Source: Liolophura sinensis
Lineage: Eukaryota > Mollusca > Polyplacophora > Chitonida > Chitonidae
Length of the DNA: 33,431 nt
Assembly (NCBI RefSeq): GCF_032854445.1
Contig: NW_027018380.1
Span: 1 to 33,431 of the forward strand
Reading direction: 5' to 3'
In this document: in pieces, positions 1-9,843 of the stretch
Position numbering within the stretch: position 1 is the first letter of the stretch
How the letters are laid out: every line of letters begins with the position of its first letter
Program-made: the position numbers and the translations under genes
Notes under the pieces: generated by a model
Told to the model about the DNA's origin: nothing
Database searches by the model: none
What the model saw: the letters and a program-made list of their open reading frames with translations, nothing else

Positions 1-132
1 GCTCCACTATGTGTGTCCAGACAATTTTCGACACATGTAAGTGGAAAAGAATCTTTGACTGTCACTGCATTTAGTTTACCATAATCCACACAGAGCCATC
101 TCTGGTAAAAATACCGCATTGGACTTCCGTCC
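1..132 (-). pseudogene. Ty3/Gypsy reverse transcriptase fragment, cut by window edge
   Basis: Read on the minus strand, this stretch encodes LCVDYGKLNAVTVKDSFPL followed by a CLDTHSG-like end. This matches the conserved early RT block of Ty3/Gypsy Pol (CVDYRKLN, then KD-PLP, then D-L-GA). It runs off the left edge. The same block is approached from the other side at 754-1058, with a LINE 3' end (133-753) between the two. A short stretch just before CVDY seems to be present on both sides, so the join is not a simple precise insertion. The catalytic YxDD box lies outside the window. Confidence 0.75.
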
Positions 133-753
133 AAATATTCTTTAATATATTCGTCGCCTTTGGCTGGGTGAATGGGACCTGCAGATCAATAATAAAGTGC
201 ATGCTATTCATCCTGTCCATTGGCTACAGTTCTTATACTAACGAAAAGTCCGGTAGAGACCATGTAGTTTTAACAAGGTACCGTATTAGGTATTCTTGTC
301 TAACACACAATTTCATACTGTATGGAGCAGTGGTCCTGATTTTGTTGGCTGTTATGCTCAACATGGCACCAAACATATCCTTGTTGACTGTATAGACTTA
401 GTCCATGTCCGGAAAAGATTCTACACAGTCAAGATTTATGATTTATTTGATATCATCCCTGGCGATGCTGTCATAAAACATATGAAGGCCATTGGCCTAT
501 ATCAAAAAATATAAATTTTGATTCCAATAATTATTTCTAGATAAAAAGCTATACACATATAAATTACCAGTTTTGAATATGCTGGTTTTCGAGTTTGGAA
601 TATTTGTTTTTTCTTGTCTCATTTTAAACATGTCGAACTTTTTATTTCTCATTACTATATCGAAAACCTGAACCGCCTCACTTTTTCACCTTGTTCTCTG
701 CACGGTATGGATGAAATATTGCCGGTGTGGCGTTAAGCTATAATCATTCATTC
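133..753 (+). mobile_element. LINE copy A: 5'-truncated ORF2 C-terminus plus 3' UTR
   Basis: This is the 3' end of the main LINE family, aligning by eye with 4340-4984. It starts within the linker after RNase H (YIRRL-like) and continues through the C-terminal Cys/His module, where GTKHILVDCIDLVHVRKRF is readable at about 370-420. The ORF2 stop is near 511. A 3' UTR follows with the GCCGGTGTGGCGTTAAGC stem-loop and a short CATTCATT tail near 753. Frameshifts and stops break the reading frame around 180-300. It is inserted in the Gypsy RT gene. Confidence 0.8.
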
Positions 754-1058
754 CATACAGAACCTGATAGACCCGTGAGTCTTCTTCGCTATGAAAATCG
801 AGGACCAAGGACTTTGACTACATTGCACCACTCGGTCTTTCAACCTCTTCTCTAGCTCATCTCCACCGTTTTTCTGTAAGCGAACGGCGGCCCCCTTAGA
901 GGTATTTTAATGAGCTGAACACCTCTGGTAGTTACGCTATGTTTCACCAACTTGTATCCGAGAGGATTGTCAGGACCTGCAAATTCATCCGCATAATCAA
1001 GCAGTACTGTAATCACCTTCTGCTTTTGAGAATCTTCAATACATGGTGGCAATGACAA
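754..1058 (-). pseudogene. Ty3/Gypsy Pol: protease-RT linker and RT N-terminus
   Basis: The minus strand reads LPPCIEDSQKQ, then VITVLLDYADEFAGPDNPLG and LVKHSVTTRG, then IKIPLRGPPFAYRK, and below 852 continues as ELEKRLKDRVVQ and SPWSSIFIAKKTHGSIRFC. This is the standard Gypsy segment between protease and RT: the LF-D-FA region, the H-I-T-G region, P-R-P, and SPW-SP-V-V-KKDGS-RFC. A stop codon sits at 849-851 just before ELEKRL, so the frame is dead. The protein continues into the RT block at 1-132 beyond the LINE copy A insertion. Confidence 0.75.
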
Positions 1059-1244
1059 TTGTAAGTGGGCTGGAGCAGCGATTCCAATTCCACTGAAGCT
1101 TCAGGAGGAGATTCGTTATCGACGACCTTCGCAGCCACGTGATGGTCAACGGTGATATGTTTAAACCATCCTCAAAGGCTGGTTACTAAAGTTCACTACA
1201 GAGAAGACAATATTAAAAGGGTTCACAACTGCACTTGAAATCAG

Positions 1245-1260
1245 CCCCCCCCCCCCCCCC
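1245..1260. repeat. poly-C tract
   Basis: A run of 16 C residues is followed by ACCCACCC, inside the Gypsy sequence between linker and protease. On the minus strand (the Gypsy sense) it is a G run. It lies in a stretch (1060-1352) where I recognise no Pol motif, and it may be a local expansion after the element died. Confidence 0.9.
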
Positions 1261-1352
1261 ACCCACCCGTTCTCAAACGTCGTCCCAGATTCAATCACTA
1301 CATCCCCTTAAAAATCCTCCTGCGCATTCTACATAACCTCGGATTAACTTTT

Positions 1353-1766
1353 CTAACCCCGGGGTGACAAAGTTCCCTTAGTTACCTTCAAAACAACATC
1401 ATACCTATCTAGGAAGTCTATCCCTATGACTCCTGGGGAGGTCAATATCGGCGATGACAAATCCCAGGCTAAATGTATTTGCCATCTATGGAACACTGCC
1501 AGAGTTATTTTGCCTTTCACTGGTAAAGCATTGCCATCAGCAGTTGTCAAGCTTACATCCACGGGCTCCATATCTACAGGGCATTTCCTCAGCTTTCTGC
1601 ACATTGAAGTAGGGAGTAAACTAACAGCTGAGTCAGTATCAACTAACATCTGCTCACAAAACTCTCCAATACCCACATATGCAAATAAACAAGCATCTGT
1701 AACACTGTATATTCCCAAACTAGGCATCTCAGAAATTATCCTTTCAGGGATTAGCCGTTCGGTCAC
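1353..1766 (-). pseudogene. Ty3/Gypsy aspartic protease (retropepsin)
   Basis: This 137-codon open stretch carries the two retropepsin hallmarks. The active-site loop reads EQMLVDTDSAVSLLP at about residues 38-52. The C-terminal block reads VIGIDFLDRYDVVL at about 112-125, followed by KGTL, as in the family pattern ILG-DFL-H-VVLD. The active-site triad should be Asp-Thr/Ser-Gly but here is Asp-Thr-Asp, so activity is doubtful even though the frame is open. It lies upstream of the RT linker on the same strand, as expected for gag-PR-RT order. Confidence 0.8.
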
Positions 1767-2090
1767 CGAGCCAACCCTTTCTATTTTAATGTTTTTGTCG
1801 GGGTGGTCAATCCACTTTCGTACCCTGTTCTGACCTATTAAGTGAACATGTTCCTTCGGTCATGGCATGAATCACTCAACATTAGCCATGGAACGCACCT
1901 TTCTTTGTTCCCTTATCTGCCCAGCTGTCTTGGAAACTATGCCCTAAACCCTCTCTTTCAAGAGCACTTATCTTATCTTCGAGACTTGCCTTTAAGTGTG
2001 TTTTATTAGCTACAACGTTAACGCCCCCATCTAACGTGTCTCCAAGCATTTTGGGTTTAAATCCCACAGTACGCACACCTCTTACCGACT
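1767..2090 (-). pseudogene. Ty3/Gypsy gag-pol junction region
   Basis: The minus strand from 2090 reads SVRGVRTVGFKPKM, then VNVVANKTHLKASLEDKISA up to a stop at about 1882. Below that, NRVRKWIDHPDKNIK is readable just upstream of the protease frame. I see no zinc knuckle. It is assigned to the Gypsy element by position: it joins the gag segment at 5020 once the LINE copy B insertion is ignored, and an 11-bp flanking duplication (2080-2090 and 4985-4995) supports that join. Confidence 0.5.
2080..2090. repeat. left target-site duplication of LINE copy B
   Basis: TCTTACCGACT here and TCTTAACGACT at 4985-4995 match at 10 of 11 positions and flank LINE copy B exactly at its truncated 5' end and its CATT tail. 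This is the signature of target-primed reverse transcription into the Gypsy element. Confidence 0.7.
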
Positions 2091-4984
2091 CCATGCGTAA
2101 GGTCTGAAACATGGTTCAGAAGTTTATGGGCAAAACTAATAAAGCAAAAGTCCAGCATTTAAAAGATGGAGATAATATATTAAATTCTCCATCCGATATA
2201 GCAAATAAACTAGCTGAGACAATTTTCAAGAAATCTTCTGAGATTTATACTAAAAAATTCCAACATATTAAAAAGCAGAAGGAGAGAATAAAATTGCCAT
2301 TTTCTTCTAAAAATTTTGAAGATTATAATTGTCCTTTTAATATCGAGGAACTTAAAACTGCATTAAAAAAGCCCACGATACTGCTTGTGGTCCCGATAAT
2401 GTATATTACAAGTTTCTGAACCATTTACCACCTGAGCCACTGGATACTCTCTTGGATTTGCTTAATGATATTTGGACAACTGGTAATTTTCCACCGTCAT
2501 GGAGGGAGGCGTGTATTATCCCAGTCCCTAAACCGGGTAAGGATCATACTGACCCAAATAATTACCGTCCCATAGCTCTTACCAGCTGTGTCTGAAAGAC
2601 TATGAAACGGATGATTAATGAACGACTTGTTTGGTTTCTTGAAACCAACAAGTTACTCTCTAACATTCAATGTGGTTTTCGGCAAGGCAGATCTACCATG
2701 ATCACCTTGTTTGATTTGAAAATTTTATTCGTGATGGTTTTGTTAATAATAAACATGTGGTGTCCATATTTTTTGACCTTAAAAAGGCCTACGACACCAC
2801 ATGGAAATATGGTATTTTAAAAGGCCTCGCGGATATGGGTCTTAAAGGTCGATTACCTATATTTATATCCCAATTTTTATCCGATCGTCAGTTTAAGGTA
2901 CGGGTTGGGTCCACTCTTTCTGATTCTTATGAGCAGGAAATAGGTGTACCCCAGGGCAGCATTCTATCACCAACTCTGTTTAGCATAAAAATAAATAGCC
3001 TAGCAAAAACATTACCATCTGGCACACAGGGTTCTTTATACGTGGATGATTTCGTTATATGCTACCGAGGTAAGAATATGAATAATATCGAACGTCAGTT
3101 GCAGCTTTGTCTCAATAAAATCGAGAAATAGGTAACTGTAAACGGTTTTAGATTTTCAACGTCTAAAACCGTCGGTATGCATATTTGTAACAAGCGGAAA
3201 CTTCATCTTGATCCCGCGCTTACTTTTTGTGGTGAACAGGTTAAAATTGTTGGAGAAACTAAATTATTAGGTATAATATTTGATAGTAAACTATCTTTTA
3301 TACCTCATATAAAAATGCTAAAGGCTAAATGTACAAAGGCTCTCGATATAATTAAGGTCGTGTCTAGCACCGATTGGGGCGCTGACCGATCAGTTTTACT
3401 TAATATCGTTCTCTGGTGAGGTCTAAATTGGACTATGGATCCATCATTTACGGTTCCGGTAGTAAGTGGTACATTAAAATGTTGGATCCAGTTCATCACC
3501 AAGGTTTGAGGCTCAGCCTTGGCGCTTTAGAACCTCACCAGTAGAAAGTTTATACGTGGAGGCTAATGAGCCTTCTTTATATCATCGACGTATAAAACTT
3601 AGCCTTCAATACGCTATAAATCTTAAAGCTCATCCAACAAACCCTGCCTACGACTGTGTTTTCAATCCATTATATGTAGACAAATGTATTAAATGTCCTA
3701 GCAAGATCCATTCGTTCGGTCTTCGCATACGGGACCATATTGTGGGTGCTAACATCAAGCTGGAGAATATAGCTCCGGTGTCTTTTCCGGAGTCTCCTCC
3801 ATGGCTTCTTCCACAACCTAAACTAATATTTGATCTACGTAAATATAATAAATCATATATCAATCCTCTTATAATTCAGCAAAGTTTTGCTGAAATCAAG
3901 GCTGATTATATGGATTATAAATTTATATATATTGACGGGTCAAAGGATGGGGGACAGGGTTGCGGTTGCGGCTGTCTTAGATCAGAGGGTCACTTCTCTT
4001 CGTCTGCCACCTTCATCTTCTATCTTTTCTGCAGAGGCCAGGGCTATACTCCTGGCCTTATCATATGTTTCCTCTGGGCATGCCCAGAGGGCGGTGATAT
4101 GCAGCGAATCGCTGTCTTGCCTTTTTGCAATTCAAAATAATAAATTTCAAAATCCATTGATACTTGAGATAATAGCCAAACACCGAAAACTAATTAAAAG
4201 AGGTAAAGATATTATATTTTGTTGGATACCAAGTCACACTGGTATCCATGGAAACACAGTCGTGGACAGGGAAGCGAAAGCTGCCCTATATAAACCTGTA
4301 TCTCGGGTTAAAATCCCTTATACTGACGTGAAGTCTAGTATTCGTAAATATATTCGTCGCCTTTGAGGGGGTGAATGGGACTTGCAGATCCACAATAAAC
4401 TGCATGCTATTCACCCGGTCATTGGCTACAATGGCTATACTTGTCAAATGTCTCACAGGGACCAAGTAGTTTTAACGAGGTGTCCTGTTGGGCATTCTCA
4501 TCTGACACACAATTTCATCTTAGATGGGAGCAGTGCTCCCGAGTGTGTTGGATGTGATGCAGAATACGGCATCAAACATATCTTGGTTGACTGTGTAGAT
4601 TTTGCCCATGTTAGGCAAAGATTCTACACGGCCAACTCTATATATGATTTATTTGGCAGCATCGCTTGCGATGTTGTCATGAAGTATTTGAGAGCCATTG
4701 GCCTATATCATAAAATATAAATTTCAATTCTCTGAAATATTTATAGATAAAAGTTATGTACATTAAGCTTTCCAGATATACTATTTTTAAATATGATCGT
4801 TTTCGTTTTTTCTTATCTCATTTTAAACTCGTCTGTACTTTTTGTTTGATTTTTGATGTTCTCAGCATCCTTTCGACAGCCTTGACCGTCTTGCGTTTTC
4901 ACCTTGTTCTCACAACGATATGGCTGGAATATTGCCGATGTGGCGTCAAGCCATAATCATTCATTCATTCATTAATTCATTCAT
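2091..4984 (+). mobile_element. LINE copy B: 5'-truncated ORF2 with RT, RNase H, 3' UTR
   Basis: This is the most complete ORF2 RT/RNase H copy in the window. The RT runs from about 2100: PVPKPGKDHTDPNNYRPIAL, then CGFRQGRST, FFDLKKAYDTTW (motif A), GVPQGSILSPTLF (motif B) and LYVDDF (motif C) near 3038. RNase H follows at about 3920-4300: YIDGSKDG, FSAEARAI, SESLS where SDSLS is expected, and WIPSHTGIHGN. A C-terminal Cys/His module (CVGCDAEYGIKHILVDC) ends at the stop near 4718. Several single-base frameshifts (about 2370, 2700, 3130, 3420, 3950) kill it. The 3' UTR ends in the stem-loop and a CATT repeat near 4984. Confidence 0.9.
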
Positions 4985-4995
4985 TCTTAACGACT
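4985..4995. repeat. right target-site duplication of LINE copy B
   Basis: TCTTAACGACT is the partner of 2080-2090 with one mismatch. It directly follows the CATT tail and is followed by resumed minus-strand Gypsy sequence. Confidence 0.7.
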
Positions 4996-5019
4996 TATAC
5001 TCTACTGCCATAGCAATTG

Positions 5020-5330
5020 TTAACTTGCATTAAAACATTCAGCTCCTCGGTAGACAAGGGGTATTGAGGGGAAAGCTAAAGCTGCTATGCGTCGAAAGGC
5101 ATAGCGGAAGTCAGCGCGAGTTTCATTCGCGTGTCGCCTTCGCGAACGACATTTATACGTATGAGCCCTTTTACGTTCAGGTGGGTCAAACCGTCTACCT
5201 AGGACTGATTTTATTGCCTGGTAGTTGCGAAAGGTGTCTCGTGGCAGGTCGCCAAGCATTCTCTGGGCATCTCCCCTCAGTGAAAGTTGCTGAGCCATTT
5301 CCTCTGACGACCACTACGTGCTACTTGTTC
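5020..5330 (-). pseudogene. Ty3/Gypsy Gag capsid-region fragment
   Basis: The minus strand reads MAQQLSLRGDAQRMLGDLP, then YQAIKSVLGRRFDPPER, RSRRRHANETRADF and FRRIAALAFPSIPL. The LRG-A-LG-L pattern, L-RF-P, and R-R-ESL-DF-LRLA-AYP are the capsid-like hallmarks of Ty3/Gypsy Gag. The frame opens upstream of the ATG at 5298 (SSEEMAQQL) but has stops a few codons earlier, so the N-terminus is lost. Gag forms the particle that packages the element RNA. The C-terminal part is cut off by LINE copy B. Confidence 0.75.
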
Positions 5331-5492
5331 GAACTGAATTATATAATCTTTTCAATCTACGTAATGGCCATCATATTATCCGGTTGTTTTTCCCCTTCTA
5401 GAAATTCTACGAGTGCCTAAAACAAACTTGACTATCCAACCTTTCTAACTCTAAATCATCAACAGCGGATATTTTTCTAGTCAACTGATCGT

Positions 5493-5690
5493 CTAGTGCC
5501 TTCTATATTCTTCCCTAAATAGACACTGGCTCACTTGAGTGCCTATCAGAGTTACCAGTCGGACTAGATCTGTTATACCTCTACGAAAAACGACAGATTG
5601 TTCCATGCCTCCTTCGGCTCCTTGCCTTTTTGATTCTCCCCACCCAAATCCGTCTCCTGGGCCCTTCATGCCTTTCACTTTCCTTAACAC
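5493..5690 (-). CDS. uncertain 65-codon ORF in Gypsy leader/gag start
   Basis: This open frame starts just downstream (minus strand) of the candidate primer-binding site, where a Gypsy Gag would begin. It is basic and Gly-rich at the start (MLRKVKGMKG, then GDGFGWGESKRQG). I recognise no domain. It may be the decayed N-terminus of gag or only leader sequence. 5331-5492 on either strand shows nothing I can name. Confidence 0.25.
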   Translation of the reverse strand: MLRKVKGMKGPGDGFGWGESKRQGAEGGMEQSVVFRRGITDLVRLVTLIGTQVSQCLFREEYRRH

Positions 5691-5701
5691 AATCCGCAGA
5701 G

Positions 5702-5719
5702 ATCCTGGTCACGGCACCA
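5702..5719 (-). promoter_or_regulatory. candidate tRNA primer-binding site of the Gypsy element
   Basis: On the minus strand the 18-mer TGGTGCCGTGACCAGGAT begins with TGG, as a site complementary to a tRNA 3' CCA end must. It lies 15 nt inside the candidate LTR edge and upstream of gag, which is the right order. The first bases resemble tRNA-Phe-type sites (TGGTGCCG), but I cannot name the primer tRNA with confidence. The 15-nt gap to the LTR edge is longer than usual. Confidence 0.45.
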
Positions 5720-5734
5720 CATTAATAGGAAAGA

Positions 5735-6115
5735 TGTAATACTCTCTGGGCTTTCGCCCAGGCTTGGGATCTCCGGGAGGTGTTTCGGGAAATAACGGAC
5801 ACAGCAGACCGGAACGAATCAAAAGAAAACCATATTTACTCAAAACACACAGCTGCAGGTACACCACAACAAAGACAATCAACACATAGAAGGTGAATGC
5901 GGTGTCATGGCTAATTCAATGCCTCGACGTGCCCCAGCTGGGCGTAACGACGATCGCCGATCAGGTGAACCGGAAGCAGGCAAACATGGTACCTTGTTTC
6001 CGGTGAAATGGGAAAACGCTGTTGTTGTGATCAAATTAGGCGTTATAGTAGTCCACCCCTGTCCTAATCAAAGGCTTGTCTTATTTACATATACATGTAA
6101 CAAGCGTAGGTTACA
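5735..6115 (-). repeat. candidate 5' LTR of the Gypsy element
   Basis: Read on the minus strand, the stretch begins TGTAAC and ends TATTACA, giving the TG...CA ends and a 5-base inverted repeat (TGTAA/TTACA) typical of LTRs. It lies directly upstream of the primer-binding site. The partner 3' LTR would be left of the window, so the key test (two near-identical copies) cannot be made here. Confidence 0.4.
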
Positions 6116-6156
6116 AAGAAACAAATCAATAAACACGTTTCTTTACACGACACAAC

Positions 6157-6352
6157 GACTGTCGTAAAACCATCAGGACCGGAAAAAGGCTAAACGCAGA
6201 TTTAACCATTGTCCTACTGATAATTTAATCCAGGTTCGTAGTTTTAGAACTAAACCTTGTCGATTACTCAACTCCAAGAGACGATCTTGTTGCTGCAACT
6301 TTATGGCATTACGTCAAACACACCCATGCATAAGGTCTGGAAGATGGTTCAG
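6157..6352 (+). mobile_element. LINE copy C, first part (ORF2, EN-RT linker)
   Basis: This parallels 10630-10830: GACTGTCGTAAA, the basic stretch before RT, then CCATGCATAAGGTCTGG and GGTTCAG, where a PLE piece interrupts it. It resumes at 6827 with no loss of LINE sequence (GGTTCAG, then AAACTTAAGG). It is frameshifted and has stops. Confidence 0.75.
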
Positions 6353-6826
6353 ATTATAAGCGTCATGGCCGACATTCGTATACCATTCGTAGCCCGTAAA
6401 GGGCCTTCCAAGGCCATAATCCCAAGATCCTCTTCCAAAATAACGCTGAAAACTAGCTCCCAAAGACAACGGTTTGTAAGAAGTTATACAAATAAGAAAT
6501 AAAGCCGGTAACACTCAAGGGAAAAGCGGCCATCAGTTTTCAATGATGCCGGGCAGACAGTGGATATTCCAGGCATCACTTCCATATTAAAGTTCAAATT
6601 CGTAACCAATGATCAAATTAGGTCAATTAGGTCAAATTACAATTACACGTGGTATATCAGTCGCACTTTGATTGCAACTGTTTATAAAGGCACCATGGAG
6701 ACGTAATAAGCATGGCTGTCTTTACGGTCCCTTGTCCCGGATTAAGCGGTATTAGATACAGTTCGGAAATGACGAGCGTTACAGACCTTAACCGAACAGA
6801 TTGTGATGGAATAGCAACCAAAAGAA
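6353..6826 (-). mobile_element. PLE fragment: 5'-truncated 3' region
   Basis: This is homologous along its length to the 3' regions of the two larger PLE copies (13700-14168 on plus; 15830-16300 on minus). Its minus-strand 3' end, GAATGTCGG and then CATGACGCTTATA, matches the end of the copy at 15830. It contains no coding sequence and is cleanly inserted in LINE copy C. It keeps the hairpin CAGTTGC/GCGACTG (6658-6680), though the preceding ATGA has become ATAA. Confidence 0.8.
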
Positions 6827-7438
6827 ACTTAAGGTCAAAAATAATAAGAAATAATTCCAATATTTAAAAGATGGAGATAATATATTAAACTCTCCATGAG
6901 ATGTAGATAATAAATTTGTAACTTTCCACTTTCATGGAGAGAGGCGTGTAATATCCCGATTCCCAAACTGGGCAAGGGTCATGCTGATCCGTGTAATTAC
7001 TGTTCCATAGCTCTTACCAGGTGTGTCTGTAGGACGATGGAACGGATGACAAATGATAGACTTGTTTGGATTCTTGAAACCAACAAGTGACTTTCTAATA
7101 TACAGTGCGGTTTTCAGCAAGGTAGATCTACACCTTGTTTGATTCGAAACCTTTATTCGTTGAAGCTTCATCAATAATGAACATGTGGTATCAATATTTT
7201 TTACCTTGAAAAGCCCAACGACACCACATGAAAATATGGTATTTTAAAAGACCCGCAGATATAGGCCTTTAAGCCTGATAACCAATTTTTATTGCAGAAT
7301 TATTATCTAATCGTCATAAAGGGTGGGGTAAGTGTGGGATCCACTCTTTCTGATTCTCATGACCAGGAAATGGGTAGTATTCTGTCGCCCACTTTCTTCA
7401 GCATAAAAATAAATAGCTTGGCAAAAAAAAGAAACGCC
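6827..7438 (+). mobile_element. LINE copy C, second part (RT fragment)
   Basis: This is a decayed RT region. The nucleotide order matches 2150-3010 with internal deletions: an AGATGGAGATAATATATTAA block, a region parallel to PKPGKDH, the FRQGRST site (7115), a motif A remnant with CACCACATG (7225) and a motif B remnant (7370-7400, first half missing). It ends near GCTTGGCAAAAA, where the next element's 5' leader begins. Many stops are present in all frames. Confidence 0.75.
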
Positions 7439-7444
7439 AATTAA

Positions 7445-8075
7445 GGTTTCTGGGGTAATAAGAATCGGACTTAAGCCCTCTAGGCAAGCTTGTCATAGGT
7501 GATTAACCTACAGCTCTCCTGTGTGAGCCCGGTGAATGTAACAGGCTCACATCTTCTCGGTTGTATGAGAGGCAACCGGGAAATTACCTGTTTGCCATGA
7601 TTACGACCCGTAATCTGGAGGACAGGTTTCCAGGTGGCTGAGGGCATGATGGTTTTGCGAAATCCTGACGCCCAACACGTCACTTTGGCCCTGACTTGGA
7701 GAGAGACGGAAGGTCGGATGGGCCCGATCCGATCAACCGGCTTGGTCATGTCTTGCCTCTGCGTGGTCCCAAATTCCTCATAACAGCACATGATTTAGAG
7801 AACAAATGTTATTTCTGAAATATCGTTTGCAGGATTGTGCTCTGAGGCGGTGGCTCATGGGTCAATCCAGTAAATTGAATTTAACCTTGGGATAAATCAA
7901 TCTCTTCGAGTATACCTCATACGGAGTCCTTGGTGTCTTTCCTGCAGGGCATTCCCAGGTTCAGGCATCGCTCTTGTTGGCACTCTATGGTAGGTGGGGA
8001 ACATATGAGTGGAACTTTTATTACCTATATGCCGTGTCGCCTTTACACCTTTCTTCGAATGTTGCTCCCCCTTGG
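7445..8075 (+). promoter_or_regulatory. LINE 5' leader, first monomer
   Basis: About 630 bp, homologous to the following monomer (8076-8690): GGTTTCTGGGGT against GGTTTCCGGGGT, TGCCTCTGCGTGGTCCCAAA in both, and GGAGTCCTTGGTG in both. In plus-strand LINEs the promoter lies in this leader. The internal hairpin that is perfect in monomer 2 is weaker here (GTCAT-AG-GTGAT, 7492-7503). No ORF1 follows this monomer; it runs into the second one. Confidence 0.65.
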
Positions 8076-8690
8076 GGTTTCCGGGGTGATTAGAATAGGA
8101 CCACAGCCCTCTAGACAAGCTTGTCGTAAAAGACGACTAACCTAAACCTGTGAGCCCGGAGAATATAATAGGCCCACACCTTGTCGGTTATGTGAGAGGC
8201 AACCGGGAAGCGACCTGTTTGCCGTGGGTTGCGACCGGTAATCTCCGAGGACGGAATCCTGGTGGTTAAGGGCGTGTTGGTATTCCGAAATCCTTACGCC
8301 CAACACGCCACTTTGGCCTTTACTTGGTGAGAGACGAGAAGTCGGATGGGCCCGGTCCGAGCAATGGGCTTGGTCACGTCTTGCCTCTGCGTGGTCCCAA
8401 AATTTCTCCCTAACAGCACTTCTTGAAGAATAAATGCTATTTCTGAAATTTCGTTTGCGGGACTACGTTTTGAGGCGGTGGCTCATCGGTCAATCGAGTA
8501 TGTGTCTGATGTGTGACCTCATTAACCTAATGGGGTTCACTGATTAGGGCCATCTATTCGTGTATACCTCACGTGGAGTCCTTGGTGCGTTTGCTGTTCG
8601 GTATACCCAGGTTCAGGCATCGCCCTTGTTGGCACTCCGTGGTGGTTGGGGAACACATGGGGTGAATTCCTATTATATAACTATTATGTC
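8076..8690 (+). promoter_or_regulatory. LINE 5' leader, second monomer, before ORF1
   Basis: This is the second tandem copy of the leader, directly upstream of the ORF1 ATG near 8686. It contains a perfect hairpin, GTCGT-AAAAG-ACGAC, at 8123-8137. A third diverged copy at 33011-33250 has GTCGT-ATAAG-GCGAC, where one A-T pair has become a G-T pair. ORF-like stretches at 7930-8145 and 8560-8685 are chance frames within the leader. Confidence 0.65.
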
Positions 8691-9840
8691 GAACCAAAAC
8701 ATTTCGTCTAACGCCTCCAATATAGCAATCGGATCTTCCTGCCGGCCCACTCCAGCTGTTGATGAAAAGCGGAAGTTGGAAGTTCTGTCGGATTCACTTG
8801 ATAATGAACAGGAAAATTGGCCGGCTTTTGTCGTTCTCTCGAACAAAAGCCGGCCTCTAAAATTCATCCTGTTTTGTACAAAAGGGCAGCAGGGACTTGA
8901 AAATGTCTCTGGATAGTTTTTTAACTTCGAATGTTTTCAGAATCAACAATCTAAAAATTTACTGTCATTAAACAAAATTTCTAATATACCTATCTAAACA
9001 TCTCCTCACAATTCCCTGAAGAGTGTCAGGGAATAATGCGTGATAGGGAAGGTGATATTATAGACTTAACTGAAGAAATCTGTACAGAATTAAAACCACA
9101 GGGTGTTGCCAGAGTAAAATGTTTCACAACAAAAACGGTTGCAACATCATTAAATTAAATACCTACCTTTTGACATTCAATAGTACATCTCTACCGTCAC
9201 ATATCTACACTTTTGCCCGTATAGTGTTTATGTGGATTTATACATCCTTAATCCCTCACGTTGTTTCACTTGCCAAAAATTTGGTCATGGCAACGGACAA
9301 TATAAAAATAAACTGGTTTGTTTCAGATGCAGCAGTGAAGGTGTTGCAACCGCAGTGGAGATCACATGGCCTCTTCTTGAGACCGTCCGCTTTTCCTGAA
9401 GGAAAAACAATTAATTAATATTAAAGTCAAAAACAATATCTCCTATCAGGAAGCAGACTTCGTTTGCCAATGTGGTCAAGCGAGTAGCATCTGTTGCCAT
9501 TCAAACCTCATTGATTTGGCTCATAAGAAAAAACAATTCGAGTTCTATATCTTTACAACCTGCTGTTCAACCTGCCCATAAATCCTCGTCAACTCAGGCC
9601 ACTACAGTGAAACAAGTAAATATTACACAAAAAACTCATGAACCCGAACATGATCAAAACAAAACTGTTTGGAAACAAAAGTCATAATGAAAATAGCGGT
9701 CAGACAGGTTTGGCTCCTTCAACCTCAGATACGGATGTCATGGATACATTACCCGCACCAGGGAGATCTCCCAGCCCATCTCAAAGAAAGGGTCGTCCGC
9801 GGTCCAAACATGAAGAGAAACTCTCTATACGCCTTCTTCC
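8686..9840 (+). pseudogene. LINE ORF1 relic (gag-like, zinc knuckle)
   Basis: It starts MSNQNISSNASNI and keeps an ENWPAFVVLS block near 8810, resembling the NWPRFL block common at the start of ORF1 in this kind of LINE. The frame stops at 8914. A damaged zinc knuckle, CFTCQKFGHGNGQYK, is readable near 9259-9303; the final Cys is replaced by Tyr. A second one, CFRC, follows. A later frame (9472-9687) has a VVKRVASVAIQTS-like block, and the end reads GRSPSPSQRKGRPRSK, a basic Ser-rich tail just before ORF2. ORF1 would bind element RNA. It is broken by at least three frameshifts. Confidence 0.6.
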
Positions 9841-9843
9841 ATA

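Noticed and set aside
1426-1833. 135-codon plus-strand ORF
   Set aside because: Antisense shadow of the Gypsy protease region, which has clear family motifs on the minus strand.
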